NCBI RefSeq assembly: GCF_029761915.1
Contig: NZ_CP121695.1
Span: 5,671,501-5,735,500, forward strand
Source: Bradyrhizobium sp. CB1650
Lineage (GTDB): Bacteria > Pseudomonadota > Alphaproteobacteria > Rhizobiales > Xanthobacteraceae
Length of the DNA stretch: 64,000 nt
Direction of reading: 5' to 3'
How positions within the stretch are numbered: position 1 is the stretch's first letter; each line of letters begins with the position of its first letter. A model generated the notes under the pieces. That model was not told the origin of the DNA and did no database searches. It was given only the letters and a program-made list of their open reading frames with translations. Made by a program: the position numbers and the translations under genes. Below are positions 51,170-60,229 of this stretch, piece by piece.

Positions 51170-52432
51170 ATGACGGAACAGACGAAGTCGGGCGCGGCAA
51201 CGGGCCTTCGCATTGGCCGCCGCGGACTGCTCTTGGGCGCCACCTCACTCGCCGCATCGCGCCTCGGCATGCCCTATATCGGCAATGCCGCCGCAGCCGA
51301 GCCGATCAAGATCGGGATGATCTGGGCCAAGACCGGATCGATCGTCGACCAGGCGGAGTACCTGGCCCAGGGCGGCATGCTCGCGCTGGAGCAACGCAAC
51401 AACACGCTCCTCGGACGGCCTGCGGAGATCGTATGGCTGGACGAGCCCAATCCGCAAGGGGCGCAGCAGAGTGCAGAGCGCCTCGTCGGCGAGCAGAAGG
51501 TCGTGGGCATGGTCGGCGGCGCGCTGTCGTCCTTTGCGCTCGCCATCTCGTCCGTCGCCAAGAAGGCGAAGATTCCCTACGTCGCCGCCAATGCCGCCAC
51601 TGGCGACCTGACCGGCAAATCCTGCAACAAGTACACCTTCCGCCTGCAGCCGCCGGTTGATGTGCATGCCCGCATCCTTGCGCCTTACTGCGCCACCATC
51701 GGCAAGAAATGGTACCTTCTGACCGCATCATATGCGTTCGGCCAGGACATCAAACGCGCCTTCACCGACTACATCAGCGCCAATGGTGGCACGGTGGTCG
51801 GCGCCGATGAAGTCCCGGTCGGAACGCCGGACTATTCGTCCTTCATCCTGAAGATTCGCGCGGCGAAGCCCGACGTCGTGATCGGCGGCATCGCGGCAAG
51901 CGACCTCACCACGTTCCTCAAGCAATGGAACGAACTCGGCATGAAGGGCAAGATTCCCTTCGCCGAAATCTCGGTTGGCAATACCGACCTCTGGGGCGTC
52001 GGCCCCGAAGCGGCTGACGGCCTCTACACGATTACCTGGTGGTACAAGAACCCGAACAATACGCCCGAAGAGCAGGCGATGGCGGCGGCTTACGAGAAGA
52101 AATACAACCGGCCGGCCGCGGATAAGGCCTGGATGGGCTGGCTCGGCATGAAGAGCCTGCTCGACTCCATCGATATGGCGAAATCGACCGAGCCTGGGAC
52201 GATCGTCCAGGCGCTCGAGAACTGGAAGTACCAGCGCGGCGACATGGATATCGGCTACCGCGGTTTTGATCATCAAATGACGAGCCGGCTGCTGGTTGCC
52301 GGCATCCACCCGAAAATCACGGACAAGTGGGACTATTTCGACGTCAAGGCCGAGTTGCCGAAGACGCCGGATGACATCGCCAAAGCCTTCGGCTCGCAGG
52401 CCGACGGCGCCTGCAAGATGGATACGCTCTGA
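51170..52432 (+). CDS. Liv-type binding protein with Tat-like signal
   Basis: This is a 420-residue Peripla_BP_6 protein. GGGAGGATCG precedes the ATG. The N-terminus contains IGRRGLLLGATSLAAS, a twin-arginine-like signal, cleaved near NAAAAE. The mature start PIKIGMIWAKTGSIVDQAEY and ASYAFGQDIKRAFTDYI are family-typical. It is the first gene of a Liv-type transporter (livH and a fused livMGF follow). The nearby flavoprotein and shikimate-dehydrogenase-like genes favour a cyclic acid over an amino acid as ligand. Confidence 0.9.
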   Translation: MTEQTKSGAATGLRIGRRGLLLGATSLAASRLGMPYIGNAAAAEPIKIGMIWAKTGSIVDQAEYLAQGGMLALEQRNNTLLGRPAEIVWLDEPNPQGAQQSAERLVGEQKVVGMVGGALSSFALAISSVAKKAKIPYVAANAATGDLTGKSCNKYTFRLQPPVDVHARILAPYCATIGKKWYLLTASYAFGQDIKRAFTDYISANGGTVVGADEVPVGTPDYSSFILKIRAAKPDVVIGGIAASDLTTFLKQWNELGMKGKIPFAEISVGNTDLWGVGPEAADGLYTITWWYKNPNNTPEEQAMAAAYEKKYNRPAADKAWMGWLGMKSLLDSIDMAKSTEPGTIVQALENWKYQRGDMDIGYRGFDHQMTSRLLVAGIHPKITDKWDYFDVKAELPKTPDDIAKAFGSQADGACKMDTL

Positions 52433-52509
52433 CGTCGTTCAAAGGCGGCGCGCGCTGTCACGGTCAATAGCGCTGGCATCGTGCGCCGCAACCCAACCAC
52501 GGTGACGCC

Positions 52510-53379
52510 ATGTTCGATATGATCCTGTCGCAGGCCGTCAATGGCCTTGTGCTGGGCTTTCTCTACGTGCTGATCGCGATCGGTCTGTCGATCATCTTCG
52601 GCATGCTCGGCATCGTCAATTTCGCCCACGGCGCCTTCTTCGCCATCGGCGCCTATCTCGCCTTTGCGCTCAACAAGGAATTCGGCTGGTGGGCGGCGCT
52701 CGCGGCGCCCGTGCTGACCGGCCTCATCGGCGCGTTCGTCGAGGTGGTCCTGATCCGGCATCTCTACGGCAAGGAGCCGCTGCTCGGACTGATTCTGACC
52801 TTCGCGCTCGCGCTTCTGACGGAGGCGGTGCTGCGGTTGATCTTCGGCGGCGCCCCCGTACCTTTCGCCGCACCGAAATTCCTTGCTGGCTTCGTCGAGT
52901 ACGGCGCGATCCTGATCACCAAATACCGGATGTTCGTGCTGATCACGACCGTCGTGATTCTGGTGCTGTTCTGGGCGTTCCTTGCCTACACGCCGTACGG
53001 GCGGATCATCAGGGCCGGGTCTCGCGATCCGGAGATGGTGGGACTGCTCGGCATCAATCTTCCGATTGTCTTCACGGGCGTGTTCAGCATCGGCTGCCTG
53101 CTCGCGGGGCTTGGTGGATTGCTGGCCGCCCCCCTCTGGACCATCACGCCGTCGATGGCTGCCGGCGCCATCATGCCAGCTTTCGTGATCGTGACGATTG
53201 GCGGCCTCGGCTCCTTTCTCGGCGCCATCGTGGCCGGCCTGCTTGTCGGCGTCACCACCGCCATGACCATCCAGTTCCAGCCGGAATGGGCCGGCGCAGC
53301 CATGTACATCCTGATGGCCACCATTCTGCTCATCCGGCCACGCGGACTGTTCGGCGAACGCTGGGAGAGGTTCGAGTGA
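52510..53379 (+). CDS. Liv-type ABC transporter permease, LivH family
   Basis: The 289-residue inner-membrane permease carries the LivH hallmark LVLGFLYVLIAIGLSIIFG, then GMLGIVNFAHGAFFAIGAY at the N-terminus, with about eight hydrophobic segments. INLPIVFTGVFSIGCLLAGLGG and VIVTIGGLGSFLGAIVAG follow. It lies 77 bp after the binding-protein gene. Its stop overlaps the GTG of the fused livMGF gene, so the two are coupled. Confidence 0.92.
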   Translation: MFDMILSQAVNGLVLGFLYVLIAIGLSIIFGMLGIVNFAHGAFFAIGAYLAFALNKEFGWWAALAAPVLTGLIGAFVEVVLIRHLYGKEPLLGLILTFALALLTEAVLRLIFGGAPVPFAAPKFLAGFVEYGAILITKYRMFVLITTVVILVLFWAFLAYTPYGRIIRAGSRDPEMVGLLGINLPIVFTGVFSIGCLLAGLGGLLAAPLWTITPSMAAGAIMPAFVIVTIGGLGSFLGAIVAGLLVGVTTAMTIQFQPEWAGAAMYILMATILLIRPRGLFGERWERFE

Positions 53380-55907
53380 CAAACTTCACCACAATACGTC
53401 ATCCGGCGCTCGTCGCCGCCCTCGTTCTCGCCGCGCTGACCGCACTCTGGTCCATGCTCGGCGCGCCGATCTCGCTGATCACCCAGATCGCGATCTACAC
53501 GCTCTATGGCACCGGCGTGAACCTCCTCGTCGGCTACACCGGCCTCGTGCCCTTCGGCGCATCGGTGTTCTTCGGTTGCGCCAGCTACGCGGCCGCGTTC
53601 TTCATTCTGGGACGTTACGGCAACGATCTCGTCTCGCTGCTGTTCGCAACGATCTTCTCGGCGCTGCTTGCGCTGGTGATCGGCGCTATCATCCTGCGCC
53701 GCAGGGGGTTGTATTTCTCGCTGCTCACCCTCGCCTTCTCCCAAATCGCCTTCGAGATCGCGTTCAAATGGACGGCCGTGACCGGCGGAGAGAACGGACT
53801 GCAGGGTGTTCACCGGACGAGCTTCACCAGCGCCTGGTCCTTCCATGTCTTCGTGGTTGCGGTCACTGTGACCTGCCTGTGGCTGTTGTGGCGGATCGCC
53901 CATTCACCCTTCGGCCGCGTGCTCCAGGCGATACGTGACAACGAGCAGCGTGCAAGCAGCCTCGGCTACGACGTCCATCGCTTCCGCCACGGCGCACTGA
54001 TCCTCACCGGCACTTTCGTGGGCCTGGGTGGCGCGCTGCTGACGCTGATGCTGGAGGGAGTCTACGCCAACAATCTGAGTTGGCAGCATGCCGGCGACTC
54101 CCTGCTGATGACCGTGCTCGGCGGCGTACATCACGCGCTCGGCCCACTCTGGGGCGCCATCGCTTTCATCATGCTCGAAGACCGCCTGTCGGCCATCACG
54201 GAGAACTGGTGGCTGATCTTCGCGCCCATCCTGATGCTTTTCGCTCTGACGTCTCCGGAGGGGATCCAAGGCCTCTCGCAACGATTGCTCGGCCGGCAGC
54301 GCTGGACGCTCGTGCGCCCCGACATTCCAGCGCGCCCTGCTACCATCGTACCGTTCTCGAGCGGCACCGCCAGCGTCGAGCGCGGCAAGCTGCTGCTGCA
54401 GACCTTCGGTCTGAGCAAGAATTTCGGCAGCCTGGTCACGGCGAAGAACATCGACCTCGAGGTTCGTGCCGGCGTGCTTCACAGCATCATCGGGCCGAAC
54501 GGCGCGGGAAAGACCACGTTCTTCAACATGCTGACTGGCGCGCTCAAGCCCAGCGGCGGACGCATCATGTTCGAGCAAACCGATGTAACACGGGTGCCGA
54601 TGCATGTCCGCGCCCGCCTCGGCATGGGCCGCTCGTTCCAGATCCTGTCGATCTTTCCGAACCTGACCGTGTTCGAGAATGTTCGCGTGGCCGTGCAGGC
54701 GCAACGAAAGGGCTCCGGCCGGCTGATCGCCGACGCCTACGCCATGGACGACATCAATGCGAAGACCTGGTCGATCCTCGACGCGGTCGGGCTGGCCGAC
54801 GTCGCCGCCGATCAGTGCGTCAATCTTCCCCACGGCGCGAAACGGCTGCTCGAGATCGGAATCACCCTGGCCATCGACTCCAAGCTGCTGCTGCTCGACG
54901 AGCCGCTCGCCGGCCTTGCCGAAGCCGACCGCGTCATCGTCGCCGACCTGATCAAGACGCTCGCGCAGACCCACGGCGTGCTGCTGATCGAGCATGACAT
55001 CGACCGCGTGCTGGCGATCTCCGACCGCATCTCCGTCCTGCATCAGGGGCGAATGATTGCCGACGGCAAGCCTTCGGAGGTGGCGGCCAATCCTGGCGTG
55101 ATCGCGGCTTATCTCGGTGCAGCCAAAGATGGCGCGCAGGCCCCGCCTCCGGCCATCGAGCGCATTGCCCACGCCCGGGGGACGGTACTGCTCGAGGCCG
55201 ATAAAGTGTCGGCCGGTTATGGCGGCAGCACAGTGCTCGAGGCTGTCGACCTTGCCGTGCACGCCGGAGAAGCGATCGCACTGCTCGGTCGCAACGGCGT
55301 CGGCAAGACGACCTTGCTGCGCAGTCTCAGTGGAACGCTTGGCATCAGCAGTGGCGACATCACTTTCGAAGGCAGGTCGCTTGCGCGCCTCAAGCCCTAC
55401 GAAATCAACCGGCTCGGCATATCGCTGGTCCCGGAAGGGCGCAGGCTGTTCCCCAACCTCACCGTCACCGAAAATCTGCAGCTTGCGGCGCGGCCGGGTG
55501 GGCTAAACCTCGACGCAGTCTTCGAGCTGTTTCCGCGGCTTCGTGAACGGCGATCCGCCAAGGCCGAGAGCCTGTCAGGCGGGGAACGCCAGATGGTCGC
55601 AATCGCGCGTGCCCTCATGGTGCCGAGCAAGCTGATCCTGCTCGACGAGCCTTTCGAAGGACTCGCGCCTTCCGTCGTCAAGGAGGTCATGGACGCCCTG
55701 ATCAAGCTTCGGGGCACGGTGGCTATGGTCATCGTCGAGCATCATGCAGAGCTCGTCCTTCCCATCGTCGATCGCGCCTATGTCCTCGTCAATGGTCAGA
55801 TCGCCTTCACCGGCGACGCTGCAATCCTCGAACGCGATCACGAATTGCAAGCCCGCCTGCTCGGCGTCGTCCAAACCGAAGCGGCCCAGGCACGCGGAGC
55901 GGCTTAA
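53376..55907 (+). CDS. Fused Liv transporter protein: LivM permease + LivG ATPase + LivF ATPase
   Basis: A single 843-codon frame starts at GTG 53376 (overlapping the livH stop as GTGA) and runs without interruption through three components usually made separately. Residues about 1-315 form a LivM permease (NLLVGYTGLVPFG, RGLYFSLLTLAFSQIAFEI). Residues about 338-600 form LivG: Walker A GPNGAGKT near 372, NLPHGAKRLLEI in place of the signature, LLLLDEPLAGL, LIEHDID. Residues about 604-843 form LivF: GRNGVGKT near 637, LSGGERQ near 733, LILLDEPFEGL, IVEHHAEL. Linkers are polar. With LivH and the binding protein, two polypeptides make the whole membrane complex. Confidence 0.92.
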   Translation: MTNFTTIRHPALVAALVLAALTALWSMLGAPISLITQIAIYTLYGTGVNLLVGYTGLVPFGASVFFGCASYAAAFFILGRYGNDLVSLLFATIFSALLALVIGAIILRRRGLYFSLLTLAFSQIAFEIAFKWTAVTGGENGLQGVHRTSFTSAWSFHVFVVAVTVTCLWLLWRIAHSPFGRVLQAIRDNEQRASSLGYDVHRFRHGALILTGTFVGLGGALLTLMLEGVYANNLSWQHAGDSLLMTVLGGVHHALGPLWGAIAFIMLEDRLSAITENWWLIFAPILMLFALTSPEGIQGLSQRLLGRQRWTLVRPDIPARPATIVPFSSGTASVERGKLLLQTFGLSKNFGSLVTAKNIDLEVRAGVLHSIIGPNGAGKTTFFNMLTGALKPSGGRIMFEQTDVTRVPMHVRARLGMGRSFQILSIFPNLTVFENVRVAVQAQRKGSGRLIADAYAMDDINAKTWSILDAVGLADVAADQCVNLPHGAKRLLEIGITLAIDSKLLLLDEPLAGLAEADRVIVADLIKTLAQTHGVLLIEHDIDRVLAISDRISVLHQGRMIADGKPSEVAANPGVIAAYLGAAKDGAQAPPPAIERIAHARGTVLLEADKVSAGYGGSTVLEAVDLAVHAGEAIALLGRNGVGKTTLLRSLSGTLGISSGDITFEGRSLARLKPYEINRLGISLVPEGRRLFPNLTVTENLQLAARPGGLNLDAVFELFPRLRERRSAKAESLSGGERQMVAIARALMVPSKLILLDEPFEGLAPSVVKEVMDALIKLRGTVAMVIVEHHAELVLPIVDRAYVLVNGQIAFTGDAAILERDHELQARLLGVVQTEAAQARGAA

Positions 55908-55923
55908 CAAGAAGAGAAGAACA

Positions 55924-56733
55924 ATGAACAGCCTGAACCTGACCGGCGCGACCCGCCTCAACATCATCGTCGGTGACCCCATCGCCCAAGTGAAATCTCC
56001 GGGCGGCGTCACCAGGGCCTTCGTCGATCGCGGCTATGACGGGATCCTGGTGCCGGTGCAGATCGACGGCGTTCATCTCAAGGCCTTCCTGGCTGCCGCA
56101 TCGGAGGTTCGCAACCTCGATGGCATCATCGTCACGGTCCCGCACAAGTTCGCCTGTTTCGAGTTCTGCGCCAGTGCGACCGAACGCTCCCGCCTGCTCG
56201 GCTCGGTCAACATCATGCGCCGGCGGCCTGAAGGCGGCTGGCACGGCGACATCGTCGACGGGCTTGGTTTCGTCGGCGCGGTACGCGCCAGGGGCGGCAA
56301 TCCCGCCGGCAAGCGCGCGCTGCAGATCGGCGCAGGAGGGGCCGGTTCGGCCATCGCCCTCGCGCTGGTTGAGGCCGGCGTGCGCTCGCTTGCCATCCAC
56401 GACACCGATGTGGTCCGCCGGGACCAGCTCATCGCGAAATTGAAGACTCTCGGGAGGGCCGAGATCCATGTAGGTTCCGCCGATCCCACCGGGTTCGATC
56501 TTGTCGCCAACGCGACCCCGCTCGGGATGAAGGCCGGCGATCCACTTCCGGTCGGCGTCTCCAGGCTGAACTCCGCCACCTTCGTCGGCTGCGTCATCAC
56601 GAATCCCGCAGTCTCGCCGCTCATCGAGGCGGCACGCAGCAAGGGATGTGCGACCTCGACCGGGACGGACATGTACAACGCGCTGCAGAGCTCGATGATC
56701 GACTTCCTGCTTGCGCACGACGGATCGAGGTAG
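55924..56733 (+). CDS. Shikimate/quinate dehydrogenase family protein (AroE-like) with altered substrate loop
   Basis: The 269-residue AroE-fold enzyme retains many key residues: Lys in VTVPHK, Asn in GSVNI, Asp in GDIVDGLGF, the NADP-binding QIGAGGAGSAIALAL, and Gln in ALQSSM. The HSKSP segment that positions shikimate in E. coli AroE reads QVKSP, so the first Ser is Val, and the NTD motif reads IVD. It is therefore a catabolic or substrate-shifted relative. It follows the Liv fusion by 16 bp and precedes two flavoprotein genes, inside a catabolic operon, not a biosynthetic one. A related hydroaromatic acid is a likely substrate. Confidence 0.85.
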   Translation: MNSLNLTGATRLNIIVGDPIAQVKSPGGVTRAFVDRGYDGILVPVQIDGVHLKAFLAAASEVRNLDGIIVTVPHKFACFEFCASATERSRLLGSVNIMRRRPEGGWHGDIVDGLGFVGAVRARGGNPAGKRALQIGAGGAGSAIALALVEAGVRSLAIHDTDVVRRDQLIAKLKTLGRAEIHVGSADPTGFDLVANATPLGMKAGDPLPVGVSRLNSATFVGCVITNPAVSPLIEAARSKGCATSTGTDMYNALQSSMIDFLLAHDGSR

Positions 56734-56738
56734 TGGCC

Positions 56739-58463
56739 ATGTTCAGAAACATCGACATGATACCGCAGGACGCCCGATACGACGTCATCGTGATCGGCTC
56801 GGGCGCCGCCGGCATGGCTGCGGCGCTGTTTGCGGCGATCGAGGGTTGCAAGGTGCTGGTCGTCGAGCGCACCGAATATGTCGGCGGCACGAGTGCGCTC
56901 TCGGCCGCGACGACCTGGATGCCCAATTCCCGCCATTCGGCGAGCGTCAATCCCGACGATAGCCGAGAGAAGGTCCGCAAATTCCTCGACGGCGTCGTCG
57001 GCAATCATTCCCCCGCCGCGATGCGCGAGGCCTTCCTCGACAGCGCACCTGAGGCGGTTGCGATACTTGAGGCAAACAGCGAGGTGAAGTTTCGTCCCTA
57101 CGCGACCCACCCCGACTACGAGCAACAATTCGAGGGGGCCACCATGCGCGGCCGCGCGCTCGAGCCCGTACCGTTCGATGGCCGTAGCCTCGGCGCCGAC
57201 CTCGGCAAGATCCGCCCGCCGATCCCCGAGTTCACCATTTTCGGCGGCATGATGGTCGATCGCACCGACATTGGTCACCTCCTGGCCGTCAGGAAATCAG
57301 CGCGCTCATTTGGGCATGCGTTCAAGATTCTCGCCCACTATGCCGGCGACAGGCTGAAGGGCCGACGCGGATCGCGCCTTGTGATGGGCAACGCGTTGAT
57401 CGGCCGCTTTCTGGCATCCCTCAACGCCCGTGGCGTCGATATCCTGCTCCGTACCGAAGTTCAGGATCTCAAGACAGAGAACGGCGCCGTCACCGGCGCG
57501 GTGTTCAGGTCGGGTACGATCGTGCGACATGTGGACGCCAGGCGCGGCGTCGTGCTTGCCGCCGGTGGCTTCAATCGCCACCCGCAACGGCGCGGTGAAT
57601 TGCTTCCGCAGGCCGAGACGCACAGTCCGTCCGCTCCGGGCCACACCGGTGCGATGCAGGATATGGCGTTGAAACTTGGCGCCAGGCTCGGAGAAGGCAA
57701 TCTCGACAATGCGTTCTGGGCTCCCGTCTCCATTCGGAAGCGGGCCGATGGCAGTACCGCAAGCTTTCCACATTTCGTCATGGACAGGAGCAAGCCGGGA
57801 ACCGTCTGCGTCGATCAGACCGGCAGGCGCTTCGTCAACGAGTCCGTCTCTTACCATCTGTTCGGGCGGGCGATGTTCGAGCACAACAAGACGGTGCCGT
57901 GCATCCCCTGCTTCATCATCACGGACGCACCGGGCTTGAAGAAATACGGTCTTGGCATGGTGCGCATGGGCACGAGCAATCTCGCGTCCTATCTTGCCGA
58001 CGGCTATCTGACCGAAGGCGCGAGTGTCGCGGAGCTTGCGCGCAAGATCGGCGTGCCTGCGAGCAATCTTGAAACCACGATCGCGGCGATGAACCGCTAT
58101 GCGGCGAACGGCGTCGATCCGGAGTTCGGACGCGGCACAACGCCCTATCACCGCGTCAATGGCGACGCCTCGGTCGGCCCCAATCCGACCCTCGGCCCGA
58201 TCGCGACTGCACCCTATTATGCCGTGCGGCTCTATCCCGGCGATATCGGCGCGGCAACCGGCCTCGTCATCAACGAATGGGCGCAGGTGATGCGGGCCGA
58301 CAACAGTCCGATCAAGGGCCTCTATGCCTGCGGCAACGAAGCCAATTCGATCATGGGCGGCACCTATCCAGGTCCGGGCATCACCATCGGTCCGGCCATC
58401 ACCTTTGCCTATCGCGCCGTGCGCCATGCGCTGGACGAGACGCAGGCACGCGACGCCGCGTAA
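56739..58463 (+). CDS. FAD-dependent oxidoreductase, ketosteroid-dehydrogenase-like
   Basis: This is a 574-residue flavoprotein of the FAD_binding_2 family. The ATG at 56739 lies 5 bp after the AroE-like stop. The FAD-binding motif is VIVIGSGAAGMAAALFAAIEG with VERTEYVGGTSALS; TYPGPGITIGPAITFAYRA near the C-terminus is the ketosteroid-dehydrogenase-like segment. Compared with the other two paralogues it has TTWMPNS in place of SGG-WIP after the GGTSA loop, so its active site may differ. It likely acts on a ring ketone or ring carboxylate. It is followed 21 bp later by a second paralogue. Confidence 0.85.
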   Translation: MFRNIDMIPQDARYDVIVIGSGAAGMAAALFAAIEGCKVLVVERTEYVGGTSALSAATTWMPNSRHSASVNPDDSREKVRKFLDGVVGNHSPAAMREAFLDSAPEAVAILEANSEVKFRPYATHPDYEQQFEGATMRGRALEPVPFDGRSLGADLGKIRPPIPEFTIFGGMMVDRTDIGHLLAVRKSARSFGHAFKILAHYAGDRLKGRRGSRLVMGNALIGRFLASLNARGVDILLRTEVQDLKTENGAVTGAVFRSGTIVRHVDARRGVVLAAGGFNRHPQRRGELLPQAETHSPSAPGHTGAMQDMALKLGARLGEGNLDNAFWAPVSIRKRADGSTASFPHFVMDRSKPGTVCVDQTGRRFVNESVSYHLFGRAMFEHNKTVPCIPCFIITDAPGLKKYGLGMVRMGTSNLASYLADGYLTEGASVAELARKIGVPASNLETTIAAMNRYAANGVDPEFGRGTTPYHRVNGDASVGPNPTLGPIATAPYYAVRLYPGDIGAATGLVINEWAQVMRADNSPIKGLYACGNEANSIMGGTYPGPGITIGPAITFAYRAVRHALDETQARDAA

Positions 58464-58484
58464 GCCGCAGCGAGACAGACCTCG

Positions 58485-60212
58485 ATGAACAACGGTCAAT
58501 CCATCGCCTGTGATCTGCTCGTCATCGGCTCGGGCGCTGCAGGCCTGTCCACGGCCGTCACCGCGGCCGTGCTCGGCCTTGACGTCGTCTTGATCGAGAA
58601 GGAAGCGCAGCTCGGCGGCACCACGGCATGGTCCGGCGGCTGGATGTGGATCCCGCGAAATGCGCTGGCACGACAGGCCGGAATAGTCGAGCCGCCCGAC
58701 CAGCCGGACCGCTACCTGCGCAACGAGCTCGCCGACGGCTATGATCTGGCCCGCGTCGAGATGTTTCTCGATCAAGGCCCGCGCATGGTCGACTTCTTCC
58801 GGAGCGAGACTAGCCTTGCCTTCATCGACGGCAATGCAATCCCGGATTTTCATGGCAACACGCCCGGTGCGGCGACCGGCGGACGATCAGTTTGCGCCGC
58901 GCCGTTCGACGGCCGCCAACTCGGTGCACGCATCCGCGATCTCAAGCTTCCGTTGGACGAAGTGTCGCCCTTCGGCATGGCGATCGCGTCGGGCGCCGAT
59001 CTGCGCCACTTCCTGAACTCCCATTCGTCGCTGACCTCGTTCCTGCACACCGCGCGCCGCCTCGCACGTCACTTTCTTGACGTGCTGCGCTTCGGTCGCG
59101 GCATGCATCTCGTCAACGGCAATGCGCTGGTGGCGCGGCTGTTGAAATCCGCCGACGATCTCGCCGTCAGGATCATGCCGGCAACACCGGCACAAGCGCT
59201 GCTAACCGAAGGATCCCACATTGTCGGCGCCCGCGCCATTCATGACGGCACGCGGATCGACATCCGCGCCAGGCGCGGCGTCGTGCTGGCCAGCGGCGGC
59301 TTTCCGCACGACGCCGCGCGCAAGGCTTCGCTGTTTCCACATGCGCCGACCGGACGCGAGCACTGGTCAGCGGCGCCTGAGAGCAACACTGGCGACGGCA
59401 TACGCCTTGGCGAGAGCGCCGGCGGAAAAATGCGGACCGATCTCTCCGACGCCGGAGCCTGGGCGCCTGTCTCGCTGGTGCCGCATCGCGACGGCTCGGT
59501 CGGCCACTTCCCGCATCTGATCGAGCGCGCCAAGCCGGGGTTGATCATGGTGCGCAGCAACGGCAAGCGCTTCGCCAATGAAGCCGATTCATATCACGAC
59601 GTCATGAAGGCGCTCTTCGCCGCCACGCCTGAAGGGGCGCCGGCGGAGGCATGGGCCATCTGCGACACAAAGTTCATCAGGCGCTACGGTCTCGGCCGGG
59701 TCCGGCCGGTCCCCTTCCCGGTGTCGCCCTGGCTTCGCAACGGCTATCTCAAGCGGGGAGCCAGCATCGAAGCGCTTGCGGAGGTGTGTGGCATCTCCGC
59801 GGCGGGGCTCCGCGCGACGATTACGTCCTACAACGGCTTTGCTGCGCGCGGCGAGGATCCCTCCTTCGGTCGTGGCAACACACCTTACAACCGCGTGCAG
59901 GGTGAGATGGCGCATCTTCCGAACCCCTGCGTCGCGCCGATTCAATCCGGACCGTACTATGCGGTGAAGATCGTCGCAGGCAGTCTGGGCACATTCGCCG
60001 GCCTCGACACTGATGAGCACGCGCGTGTGCTCAATGGCGAGGGAAAGCCGATCGATGGTCTCTATGCCGTCGGCAACGACATGTCGAGCATCATGGCTGG
60101 CCGCTATCCGTCCGGCGGCATCACGCTCGGGCCGGCCATGACGTTCGGCTACATCGCCGCCCACCACGCCAGCGGAATTCCGCTCAAGAACAACAGGTCG
60201 GCAGCCGCCTGA
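58485..60212 (+). CDS. FAD-dependent oxidoreductase, ketosteroid-dehydrogenase-like
   Basis: The 575-residue flavoprotein has LLVIGSGAAGLSTAVTAAVLG, GGTTAWSGGWMWIPRN and RYPSGGITLGPAMTFGYIA. It is more like the protein encoded at 44526 than like its immediate neighbour, since both keep the SGG-WIP loop. Two consecutive members could form a two-step desaturation or a heteromeric enzyme. It precedes a NIPSNAP gene by 17 bp, as the 44526 gene is also near a NIPSNAP gene, which argues for a shared role. Confidence 0.85.
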   Translation: MNNGQSIACDLLVIGSGAAGLSTAVTAAVLGLDVVLIEKEAQLGGTTAWSGGWMWIPRNALARQAGIVEPPDQPDRYLRNELADGYDLARVEMFLDQGPRMVDFFRSETSLAFIDGNAIPDFHGNTPGAATGGRSVCAAPFDGRQLGARIRDLKLPLDEVSPFGMAIASGADLRHFLNSHSSLTSFLHTARRLARHFLDVLRFGRGMHLVNGNALVARLLKSADDLAVRIMPATPAQALLTEGSHIVGARAIHDGTRIDIRARRGVVLASGGFPHDAARKASLFPHAPTGREHWSAAPESNTGDGIRLGESAGGKMRTDLSDAGAWAPVSLVPHRDGSVGHFPHLIERAKPGLIMVRSNGKRFANEADSYHDVMKALFAATPEGAPAEAWAICDTKFIRRYGLGRVRPVPFPVSPWLRNGYLKRGASIEALAEVCGISAAGLRATITSYNGFAARGEDPSFGRGNTPYNRVQGEMAHLPNPCVAPIQSGPYYAVKIVAGSLGTFAGLDTDEHARVLNGEGKPIDGLYAVGNDMSSIMAGRYPSGGITLGPAMTFGYIAAHHASGIPLKNNRSAAA

Positions 60213-60229
60213 CCGCAAGGAGAGACGAC

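Noticed and set aside
52689..53375. N-terminal extension of the Liv fusion frame inside livH
   Set aside because: The translated extension is Arg-rich and not membrane-like; the GTG at 53376 overlapping the livH stop fits the LivM N-terminus.
53904..55262. A 452-codon open frame on the minus strand under the Liv fusion gene
   Set aside because: It is the mirror of ATPase coding sequence with no motif of its own.
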